A stretch of DNA of 64,000 bases from Bacteroidales bacterium (GTDB taxonomy: Bacteria; Bacteroidota; Bacteroidia; Bacteroidales; Lentimicrobiaceae): positions 97,563-161,562 of the forward strand of contig JAEUTG010000044.1 of the NCBI GenBank assembly GCA_016788045.1, given 5' to 3'. Shown in pieces: positions 18,610-25,558 of the stretch (position 1 is its first letter; each line of letters opens with the position of its first letter). Both the position numbers and the translations under genes were made by a program. The notes under the pieces were generated by a model. It saw only the letters and a program-made list of their open reading frames with translations. It did not search any database and was not told where the DNA came from.

Positions 18610-19548
18610 ATGAAACAGATTCTGATCGTTTTTTTATTATCACTTACCCTGAATTGGATATCCATTGCCCAATCAGTTTCAAACCTTCGTTTTGAGCAAT
18701 CCGGAAAAATGATTGAGGTTTTCTATGATCTTGCAGGTAAAGTAGATGAAACCTTTACGGTTAAGTTGTTCTGCAGCCAGGATGGGGGAAAAACCTGGGG
18801 TACGGCCCTGAAATATGTTACAGGCGCTGTGGGCGAAAACGTAGCACAAGGTTATGGAAAAAAAATAAGCTGGGATGTGTTAAAAGAGAGAGATAAACTG
18901 ATGGGAGAAATTAATTTTAAGATTGAGGCAACATCCAGGTCTTATTGTCAAAGATTTATAGTCACTCATAATGCTGGCTCAGTTGCTCCGGTTACGAAAA
19001 CGGTTACTTACGCGGTTGTAGAAACCGACCTTAGTGGAGCGAAAAAATGCTGGATTACCCAAAATCTCGGAGCTGACCGCCAGGCGACCTCTGCCACCGA
19101 TGCTACCGAACCCTCCGCCGGCTGGTACTGGCAGTTTAACCGAAAACAAGGGTATAAACACGATGGCACCACCCGAAAGCCCAATACAACGTGGATTTCG
19201 ACTATCAGCGAAAACAGCGACTGGCTACCGGCCAACGACCCCTGCACCTTGCTGCTGGGCAGCGGCTGGCGACTTCCTACAGGAACAGAATGGGATATTG
19301 CACAAGCAACAAGTGGTTGGACAAATTACAATGAAACTTATACATCAGTTTTAAAATTACATGCTGGAGGTCGCCTTTACGAAGAAGATGGTTCGCTGAG
19401 CAACCGAGGTTCTTTCGGCTTCTGCTGGAGTAGTTCAGAGTACAATGCGAATGGCAGCCGATACTTGATCTTCAACGTTGGCAGCGTCGATGTGAACGAT
19501 TACTTTAGCAAGGCTTATGGATTCTCAGCTCGTTGCCTCAGAAATTAA
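18610..19548 (+). CDS. Exported FISUMP-domain protein, caspase-cluster member
   Basis: The 312-residue product has a signal peptide (~1-20, ending SIAQ). The shared N-terminal domain (~22-110; LFCSQDGGKTWGTALKYV, GKKISWDVLKE) is followed by a FISUMP-like domain from ~113 to the end. The FISUMP portion up to GSGWRLPT is about 89% identical in DNA to the copy at 2-694 (about 17 differences in 155 aligned bases by eye). The segment after CWSSSE is almost completely different, and the protein then ends ARCLRN. It lies 14 nt after the CARDB-caspase gene and 36 nt before the TonB_C gene, so co-expression is likely. A ligand-binding role is inferred from the fold. Confidence 0.87.
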   Translation: MKQILIVFLLSLTLNWISIAQSVSNLRFEQSGKMIEVFYDLAGKVDETFTVKLFCSQDGGKTWGTALKYVTGAVGENVAQGYGKKISWDVLKERDKLMGEINFKIEATSRSYCQRFIVTHNAGSVAPVTKTVTYAVVETDLSGAKKCWITQNLGADRQATSATDATEPSAGWYWQFNRKQGYKHDGTTRKPNTTWISTISENSDWLPANDPCTLLLGSGWRLPTGTEWDIAQATSGWTNYNETYTSVLKLHAGGRLYEEDGSLSNRGSFGFCWSSSEYNANGSRYLIFNVGSVDVNDYFSKAYGFSARCLRN

Positions 19549-19584
19549 GGATAAAATAAAAACGAATTAAATTTTGATTGCCTG

Positions 19585-20265
19585 ATGAAATCAAGAATAT
19601 TATTCACATGTGTTTTCATAATAATTGCTTCTATTGTAAGTAGTCAAATAGTTAACAACCTCCGATTTGAGCAATCCGGAAAAATGATTGATGTTTATTA
19701 TGATCTTTCTGGGAAAGGTGATGATTCCTTTCTGGTAAAATTGTATTGCAGCCAGGATGGCGGTAAAACATGGGGGGCTCCCCTAAAATATGTTTCGGGT
19801 GCAATTGGGGAAAGTGTTAAACCAGGTAATGGGAAAAAAATAAGCTGGGATGTATTAAAAGAGAAGGATAAATTAGTTGGGGAGGTTAAATTTAAAGTTG
19901 AGGCATCGCATAAATTCAACATTGAGGAAGAAGTCGGTGAAGCTGAAATTTTTACGATGGTTGAGGAATCTCCGAGTTTTCCCGGTGGTGACGAAGCCCG
20001 CATCAGGTTTCTGACAGAAAACATTAACTATCCGCAAATTGCCCGTGAAAGTAGTATCCATGGCACTGTTTACGTTACTTTCGTTGTTGAGAGAAACGGA
20101 AATGTAACCGATGTCAGGGTCCTCAGGGGCATTGGCGGGGGTTGCGATGAAGAAGCCATCAGGGTTATCAAGGCTATGCCCAAATGGAGCCCGGGAAAGC
20201 AAAGAGGAAAACCGGTTCGTGTGCAGTTTAACATGCCCATCAAGTTCACCCTCGTCGGAAAATAA
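19585..20265 (+). CDS. Exported protein: shared N-terminal domain + TonB C-terminal domain
   Basis: The 226-residue product has a signal peptide (~1-20, ending SSQ). Its N-terminal domain is nearly the same as in the preceding gene (FEQSGKMIDVYYDLSGK, SQDGGKTWGAPLKYV, GKKISWDVLKEKDKL). From ~125 it carries a TonB_C domain (EESPSFPGGDEARIRFL, INYPQIARE, GTVYVTFVV, GCDEEAIRVIKAMPKWSPG). It lacks the usual membrane anchor and proline-rich spacer of a TonB energy transducer and is exported instead, so it is unlikely to power transport alone. It may dock to TonB-box-like segments or receptors. It is the last gene of the caspase run. Confidence 0.87.
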   Translation: MKSRILFTCVFIIIASIVSSQIVNNLRFEQSGKMIDVYYDLSGKGDDSFLVKLYCSQDGGKTWGAPLKYVSGAIGESVKPGNGKKISWDVLKEKDKLVGEVKFKVEASHKFNIEEEVGEAEIFTMVEESPSFPGGDEARIRFLTENINYPQIARESSIHGTVYVTFVVERNGNVTDVRVLRGIGGGCDEEAIRVIKAMPKWSPGKQRGKPVRVQFNMPIKFTLVGK

Positions 20266-20278
20266 AAACATATTGACT

Positions 20279-20312
20279 AAAAATCCAGTTCCAAAAGAGA
20301 GGGATTTTTTTT
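20279..20312 (+). terminator. Possible terminator of the caspase run
   Basis: A short stem (aaaaatcc with ggattttt) is followed by a run of T. It lies 14 nt after the stop at 20265. The stem is weak. Confidence 0.4.
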
Positions 20313-20352
20313 GTGCAAGTGGGTAATTGAACATAGGCCATAGGTAATATAA

Positions 20353-20601
20353 AATGCTGATGCAAGCGGAGGTTGGGATAACTACTATGAAACTTACGCT
20401 TCTGTACTTAGACTTCATGCTTCCGGATGCTTTGTCAAAATGAGTGGTTCTTTGACCGGCCGAGGTTTGAACGGCGACTACTGGAGCAATTCTCAGGGCA
20501 GTTTTGACTATGGTTGGGTCTGGGCTTTGGTATAAGTGGATGTGGCATAAACTACTTCAAAGCGGACGGTTGTTCCATCCGTTTGCCTCAGAAACTTATA
20601 A
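20353..20601 (+). pseudogene. Frameshifted remnant of a FISUMP domain
   Basis: Frame 1 reads NADASGGWDNYYETYASVL, then SGSLTGRGLNGDYWSNSQ, and stops at 20533-20535. These match the second half of the neighbouring FISUMP domains. After a frame change near 20525 the sequence continues as GISGCGINYFKADGCSIR. One extra T at 20582-20584 then shifts it into the terminal Cys-Leu-Arg-Asn. The first half of the domain and any start are absent. It is a decayed fragment lying between the caspase run and the tRNA. Confidence 0.8.
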
Positions 20602-20652
20602 TTCATATAGATATATCGAATTCCTGTTGTGCAAATTGTTGTGCAAATAAAA

Positions 20653-20685
20653 AAGGGTTTCAAAACGAATTGTTCTGAAACCCTT
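20653..20685 (-). terminator. Terminator downstream of the tRNA
   Basis: A perfect 10-bp stem (20653-20662 with 20676-20685, 'aagggtttca') gives a T-run on the minus strand just after it. The position fits termination of the tRNA transcript. Confidence 0.75.
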
Positions 20686-20696
20686 GTCGTTGTAAG

Positions 20697-20770
20697 TGGG
20701 CCCACCTGGACTTGAACCAGGGACCACCTGATTATGAGTCAGGTGCTCTAACCGACTGAGCTATAGGCCC
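20697..20770 (-). tRNA. tRNA with CAT anticodon (probably Ile2, possibly elongator Met)
   Basis: A complete cloverleaf is seen on the minus strand: acceptor GGGCCTA/TGGGCCC, D-arm GCTC/GAGC, anticodon stem CCTGA/TCAGG with loop CTCATAA, and T-arm CCTGG-TTCAAGT-CCAGG, 74 nt including discriminator A. CCA is not encoded. The acceptor pairs C4-G69 and C5-G68 are those recognised by TilS in E. coli tRNA-Ile2, favouring an isoleucine tRNA whose C34 becomes lysidine. Elongator Met cannot be excluded. The initiator is excluded because G1-C72 is paired. Confidence 0.92.
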
Positions 20771-20860
20771 TTGTAGCATCTTCACTACAACCCTTTTTTA
20801 TTAGGGGACTGCAAATGTACAAAATAATCAAAATTTAACAGACTTCCCTTCCATTTTTTT

Positions 20861-20868
20861 TAGTTTTG
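20861..20868 (+). promoter_or_regulatory. -7 box (TAGTTTTG) for the HAD gene
   Basis: TAnnTTTG match 24 nt before the ATG at 20892. No clear -33 TTG. Confidence 0.45.
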
Positions 20869-20891
20869 GCAACTCATTCCAGGCTATCCTT

Positions 20892-21521
20892 ATGAACTCA
20901 GAAAAAATCAACCTCACCGGCATTAAAAACATCATCTTCGACTTTGGACAGGTGTTGCTCAATATCAACCCTGGCCTCAGCGCTGAAGCCTTTACAAAAC
21001 TCGGAATCCGCGATGGTGTTGATTTCTGGGGCAGCAGAAACAGTTCAGAACTGCTGATCGGACTGGAAAAAGGAGTGCTCTCCCCCGATGATTTCAGGAA
21101 TGGGGCACTGCAGATGCTGGTCCCCGGTATTTCTCACCAGCAGGTTGACGATGCCTGGAATGCACTCCTGCTTGATCTGCCGGTGAAGAGGGTTGAGATG
21201 CTGAAATTGCTGAAACCGCATTACAGGTTGTTTCTGCTTTCAAACTCCAACCAGATCCATTATGATTGCTACATGGGCCGTTTCGAAAAAGAATACGGTT
21301 ACAGCATGGAACTGCTTTTCGAAAAACTCTGGTTCTCCTTTCAGCTTGGTCTGCTTAAACCCGATCCGGAGATATTCAAGTATGTGCTCAATGAAGCTGG
21401 CCTGATTCCGGAAGAAACCCTGTTCATCGATGATACCCTGGTGCACGTTGAAGCTGCCCGAAGCGTCGGAATCAACGCCTTTCACCTGAAACCCGGCCTG
21501 GAAATCTGCAACTTACTGTAA
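20892..21521 (+). CDS. HAD-family phosphatase (YihX-like)
   Basis: The 209-residue protein carries HAD motifs in order: nucleophile Asp17 in IIFDFGQVLL, motif II LLSNSN, motif III Lys in GLLKPDPEIF and motif IV FIDDTLVHVEAA. The second motif-I acid is Gly (D-F-G), as in the YihX branch of subfamily IA, known for sugar-phosphate hydrolysis. The cap region between motifs I and II is helical. It is cytoplasmic with no signal peptide. It stands alone between the tRNA and a convergent regulator gene, so the substrate cannot be inferred from context. Confidence 0.87.
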   Translation: MNSEKINLTGIKNIIFDFGQVLLNINPGLSAEAFTKLGIRDGVDFWGSRNSSELLIGLEKGVLSPDDFRNGALQMLVPGISHQQVDDAWNALLLDLPVKRVEMLKLLKPHYRLFLLSNSNQIHYDCYMGRFEKEYGYSMELLFEKLWFSFQLGLLKPDPEIFKYVLNEAGLIPEETLFIDDTLVHVEAARSVGINAFHLKPGLEICNLL

Positions 21522-21650
21522 AACAGGAATCAAAACGAGTAGTCCGCAATCAGGAAGTTACCTTATCACTAAGATTTGAGTCCGCGGGCGATAAAAGACT
21601 TGAAAAACTTAGGGTATCGGGCCATCTATGTTTCTGGATTCCAGGCTCGC

Positions 21651-21716
21651 AGATGATTATTTTTACTTTACTTTTTACTTTACTTTTTACTTTAGACTTT
21701 TTACTTTTTACTTTAA
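21651..21716. repeat. 'tttttacttt' low-complexity repeats
   Basis: Six tandem variants of ttttacttt lie between the convergent HAD and response-regulator genes. The same unit forms the inverted repeat at 60979-61008/63099-63128. Confidence 0.7.
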
Positions 21717-21719
21717 GCC

Positions 21720-23069
21720 CTATAGCTTCCCTTCACTCATCAACCTGTAAATGGTGGTTTTCCCGATGTCAAGCTTTTTGGCCACCAGCCTCACTTTATT
21801 GTTATACTTATGCATGAAGTGGTTGATGATCTTCTTGTTGTATTCTTCAAGGGTCGTTTCTTCAAAAAGAAAATCAGCAGAGGCACTTACCGTGCTGAAG
21901 GTAATGTCTGACTCTTCAATGGTCTCGGTATTGGTCATCACAGCGGCCAGTTCCATGATGGCCTTCAGTTCCCTGACATTACCGGGGAACGGATAATGCT
22001 GGATCTTTTCTATTGCTTTCGGACTGATTGAAAGCTTTTTCATCTTGTTCTTCTGGCAGAAATCATCGACAAAAAAGCGTGCCAGCAGAGCGATGTCGTT
22101 TCCCCGCTCACGCAGCGGAGGAAGGTTGATCGGCAATCCCAGCAGCCTGTAATACAGGTCCTCCCTGAACTCCCCTTTCCTCACCAGTTCCTGCAGGTTT
22201 TTGTGCGTTGCAACAATCACCCTTACATCCAGCTTCACACTGTCGTTGCCTCCTACCCTGGTCACCTCTTCCTCCTGCAATACCCTCAGCAGTTTCGACT
22301 GCATGTTCAGGTCCATATCCCCGATTTCGTCCAGGAAAATGGTACCCCCATTGGCTTCTTCGAAACGGCCGATCCGGCGGTTGTTGGCGCCTGTAAATGC
22401 GCCCTTCTCGTGACCGAACATTTCACTCTCGATCAGCTCCTTGGGAATGGCAGTAACGTTTACCGCAACAAAAGGCTTGCGACTCCGCGATGAACCATGG
22501 TGTATTGACTTGGCTACCAACTCTTTGCCAGTTCCCGTTTCACCATAAATCGATACTGTAATGTTGGTTCCGGATGCTTTTTCTATCAGGTTAAAAACCT
22601 TGCTGATGGCCGGACTACTTCCCTTAATCAGGTTATTCTTCTCGTATTTGCGGCCTATTTCTTCTTCAAGATCAGCAATTTTTTGCCTCAGCTTCAGGTT
22701 CTCCCTGATGTTCTTGGTGATGTTCCACAGGCGCTCCTTGGTATCCTGATCTTTCAGAATGTAGTCGTATGCACCTTTCTTGAGCAATTCGATGGCTGTT
22801 GCCACATCCTGTTGTCCCGAAACGATGACTACCGGAAGGTCGGGATTAAACTCCCGTATCTGCCGAAGCACTTCCAGCCCGGTCATATCGGGCAGATTAT
22901 AGTCAAGCGAAATCAGGGTCGGATTCTTGTACAGATTCTTTAACAGCGTTTTACCATCAGAAAATATCTCCACTTCATACTCAGGATTGAGCGATAAATG
23001 ATGCGACATAATCCTTGCGAAAATTACATCGTCTTCAACAATAAAAATCCTGAGTGATTCCTGAGCCAT
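21720..23069 (-). CDS. Sigma-54-dependent response regulator (NtrC family)
   Basis: The 449-residue protein has a receiver domain (1-120) with acidic pocket EDD (12-14), phosphoacceptor Asp56 in SLDYNLPD and Lys106. The AAA+ domain has Walker A GETGTGKE (176-183) and the sigma-54 contact loop GAFTGA (223-228). The C-terminal Fis-type helix-turn-helix ends in KTTIYRLMSEGKL. It activates sigma-54 promoters after phosphorylation by a histidine kinase. No kinase is encoded nearby, so it is an orphan here. A weak sigma-54-like site is seen at 29008. Confidence 0.93.
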   Translation of the reverse strand: MAQESLRIFIVEDDVIFARIMSHHLSLNPEYEVEIFSDGKTLLKNLYKNPTLISLDYNLPDMTGLEVLRQIREFNPDLPVVIVSGQQDVATAIELLKKGAYDYILKDQDTKERLWNITKNIRENLKLRQKIADLEEEIGRKYEKNNLIKGSSPAISKVFNLIEKASGTNITVSIYGETGTGKELVAKSIHHGSSRSRKPFVAVNVTAIPKELIESEMFGHEKGAFTGANNRRIGRFEEANGGTIFLDEIGDMDLNMQSKLLRVLQEEEVTRVGGNDSVKLDVRVIVATHKNLQELVRKGEFREDLYYRLLGLPINLPPLRERGNDIALLARFFVDDFCQKNKMKKLSISPKAIEKIQHYPFPGNVRELKAIMELAAVMTNTETIEESDITFSTVSASADFLFEETTLEEYNKKIINHFMHKYNNKVRLVAKKLDIGKTTIYRLMSEGKL

Positions 23070-23186
23070 CTGGCTTTTAATTTTTATCCGAAATTACAAA
23101 CTTTTTACAATGGTTGTTCAATCGCCTTTGCAGAAAAAGGTAACATAATATATCCTGAAAAGCTGGCTTTGTAATACTGAAACTCA

Positions 23187-24164
23187 TCACAATTTATAGC
23201 TCTCTTCAATTTCTTCAAGGATTCTGAAAACCTGATCCGCAGACACTGCGGCAAGCAGGTTAATCCTGAATGGTTTAAAGTCTGACAAACCACTGAAATA
23301 GCGGGCATAGTGTCGTCTGGTTTCAAGTACGGCCGTGATTTCTCCTTTCCACTGCGCTGACAGTTGCAGGTGTTCGCGGCAAACGCTCACACGCTCTGCA
23401 ACACCGGGCAGGGGCAGATGCTCACCGGTAGCCAGATACTGTTTTACCTGACTGAAAATCCAGGGATTGCCCACTGCTGCCCGGCCAATCATGATGCCGT
23501 CAACACCGGTGCTCTGTTTCATGATCAGAGCTGACGGCCCATCAGTAACATCTCCGTTACCGATGATAGGAATGTGGATTCCTGGCGTATTTTTAACCTC
23601 ACCTATCAGTGTCCAGTCGGCCTTGCCCCCATACAACTGGGCTCTGGTGCGGCCATGAATGGTGAGCGCGGCAATACCGCAATCCTGAAGCCGCGGGGCC
23701 AGCTCAACGATGATCCTTGACTTTTCATCCCATCCCAGACGGGTTTTTACCGTTACAGGTACCTTAACAGCCCTTGCCACTGAACGCGTGATTTCAAGCA
23801 TCAGGGGTACATTCTGTAAGAGCGCAGCACCACCTCCTTTGTTTACAATTTTCCTTACCGGGCAACCGAAATTCAGGTCAATAAAATCGGGACCAGCTTC
23901 TTCGGCCATTCGGGCAGCCATAACCATCGCTTCAACATTATTACCGAACAGCTGGATGGCTGCCGGCCGTTCAGTGTCAGATAATTCAAGCTTCTTTCTG
24001 CTTTTGGCCACTTCCCGGATCAACCCTTCTGAAGCAATGAACTCGGTAAAAACCACATCAGCACCCTGCCGCTTGCACAGCAACCTGAACGGCGGATCTG
24101 TAATATCCTCCATCGGCGCCAGCATAACCGGAAAATCAGGCAATTCAACAGTTCCTATCTTCAT
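23187..24164 (-). CDS. dusB: tRNA-dihydrouridine synthase
   Basis: This 325-residue FMN enzyme reduces uridine in the tRNA D-loop. Family marks are the start VMLAPMEDITDPPFR, the catalytic Cys101 in DLNFGCPVRKIVNKGGG, the VKTRLGWD and TIHGRTR phosphate/FMN-site motifs, IIGNGDV, and GIMIGRAAVGNPWIF. Length and motifs fit DusB. It is transcribed convergently to the HAD gene and separated from the regulator by 117 nt. No special features are noted. Confidence 0.94.
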   Translation of the reverse strand: MKIGTVELPDFPVMLAPMEDITDPPFRLLCKRQGADVVFTEFIASEGLIREVAKSRKKLELSDTERPAAIQLFGNNVEAMVMAARMAEEAGPDFIDLNFGCPVRKIVNKGGGAALLQNVPLMLEITRSVARAVKVPVTVKTRLGWDEKSRIIVELAPRLQDCGIAALTIHGRTRAQLYGGKADWTLIGEVKNTPGIHIPIIGNGDVTDGPSALIMKQSTGVDGIMIGRAAVGNPWIFSQVKQYLATGEHLPLPGVAERVSVCREHLQLSAQWKGEITAVLETRRHYARYFSGLSDFKPFRINLLAAVSADQVFRILEEIEESYKL

Positions 24165-24170
24165 TTATGT

Positions 24171-24178
24171 TACTTTTG
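24171..24178 (+). promoter_or_regulatory. -7 box (TACTTTTG) for the CPBP gene
   Basis: TAnnTTTG match on the plus strand in the divergent spacer, ~53 nt before ATG 24231. Confidence 0.5.
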
Positions 24179-24230
24179 ACGGGGTTAAAAACCGGTAACC
24201 AGACGCAAAATAACGAATTTTTACCCTGCC

Positions 24231-25154
24231 ATGCTCCGCCAGCCGCTTTTCAGCAATCTTACCACAGGTTCTAGGATGTTGTTACTGGTTTTGGTGATCC
24301 TGCTTTCGGGGGCTGTTTCACTTTCTCTTTCCTACCTTGTCTCTGTGGTGGTCTGGGGTAAAGACATTTTTATAACTTCCGCCGATCCCGGATCGGCCAA
24401 CATTGTATTTCTGCGGTTTGTACAGATGTTCAACCAGTTGGGCTTCTTTCTTCTCCCTCCCCTGCTATATGCCTGGCTGAGCGAGCAATCACCCTCAGGG
24501 TTTCTCGGCTTTTCGCGTCCTCCGGCATCTACCCTGTTTTTAAGCCTGGTATTGATCCTTTCTTCTATTCCGCTGATGGGTGAACTGTCGCGTTGGAACG
24601 AACAGCTCGATCTTCCCGGCTGGCTCTCCGGCATCGAACGCTGGATGATTGATTCAGAGGAATCAGCAATGGAACTCACCCTGCGCTTTCTCGGCGAACC
24701 GGGAATATCCTCACTGCTCATCAATCTTACCATGATCGCGTTGCTGCCTGCATTGGGCGAAGAATTGCTCTTCAGGTCCGCTTTACTCGGAATTCTCAGA
24801 AAAGTCTTCAGGGGAATTCACTGGCCGGTGATCCTCTCTTCGGTGATTTTCAGTGCCCTGCATCTCCAGTTTTTTGGCTTCTTGCCCAGGTTTGTACTCG
24901 GACTGGTTTTCGGTTATCTGTATCTTTGGTCAGGATCCGTATGGGTGCCGGCAAGTATGCATTTTGTCAACAATGCCAGTGTGGTAATCGCAGCATGGCT
25001 TTACAACAACAAAGTCAGCAGTGTTCCGGCCGATGAATTCGGAACAACTTCTTCAGAAACATTGATAATCAGCTCATTGTTTATCTGCCTGGTTATTCTT
25101 TATGTGATCTTCCGTAACAGCAGGAAGCCAGATTTGCATCACGATTTCAGCTGA
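24231..25154 (+). CDS. CPBP-family intramembrane metalloprotease
   Basis: The 307-residue protein has about seven hydrophobic segments. The Abi/CPBP (CAAX protease-like) motifs are intact: EELLFR (Glu177, Glu178, Arg182), a His near 211 in SALHLQFFGF, and His244 with Asn247 in PASMHFVNNA. By family it is a membrane-embedded glutamic/metallo-type protease related to Rce1; bacterial members act in envelope processing or bacteriocin immunity. It is divergent from dusB. Substrate is unknown. Confidence 0.9.
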   Translation: MLRQPLFSNLTTGSRMLLLVLVILLSGAVSLSLSYLVSVVVWGKDIFITSADPGSANIVFLRFVQMFNQLGFFLLPPLLYAWLSEQSPSGFLGFSRPPASTLFLSLVLILSSIPLMGELSRWNEQLDLPGWLSGIERWMIDSEESAMELTLRFLGEPGISSLLINLTMIALLPALGEELLFRSALLGILRKVFRGIHWPVILSSVIFSALHLQFFGFLPRFVLGLVFGYLYLWSGSVWVPASMHFVNNASVVIAAWLYNNKVSSVPADEFGTTSSETLIISSLFICLVILYVIFRNSRKPDLHHDFS

Positions 25155-25186
25155 AAACAAGGGTTCAGCAAGACATTATCCGGTAT

Positions 25187-25499
25187 AAACTGAGAGACTG
25201 TTTAAATCAAATCATTATTGTCCGGTTTAAGTAAAAAAGACATTGACACAAAACCCCATCCCGATGGCAATCAGGAAACAAACCTGTCTGCTTGACGCAG
25301 TCAGGCAGGAATTGCTCTAAATCAGATAAATAAGTTGGTGATTGTTGGTGATTTCGTGTGTTGGTGTCAAAAAAGGAAAGTAAGGTACCTGTATTGAATA
25401 ATGGCTGCAATCCAGTATTATCAATCAGTTCAAAGGAAACCAATTATTTTCCCCGGACACTAGTGAAATTAATATTCCTTTTAAACAGTCTCTGAGTTT
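25187..25499. mobile_element. MITE-like element with 20-bp terminal inverted repeats
   Basis: Arms 25187-25206 (aaactgagagactgtttaaa) and 25480-25499 match as inverted repeats in 19 of 20 positions. The 313-bp unit encodes no transposase. The GAGACTGTTTAAA-like ends resemble termini of insertion sequences, and an inner inverted pair 'gtccgg/ccggac' is also present. A palindrome of the 'cctg(t/c)ctg..' family lies at 25283-25309. No target duplication could be recognised. It fills most of the gene-free interval 25155-25558. Confidence 0.6.
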
Positions 25500-25535
25500 T
25501 AGCCTTGTATTTCCGGCTATATTGACGCGTTTTAA

Positions 25536-25543
25536 TAATTTTG
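25536..25543 (+). promoter_or_regulatory. -7 box (TAATTTTG) for cysS
   Basis: TAnnTTTG match 15 nt before ATG 25559, implying a leader of under 15 nt. Confidence 0.5.
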
Positions 25544-25558
25544 CACACAGAAATTCTG

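Noticed and set aside
20353..20601. DGR template repeat
   Set aside because: The fragment is not AAC-rich, carries frameshifts and no reverse transcriptase is adjacent; it reads as a decayed gene copy.
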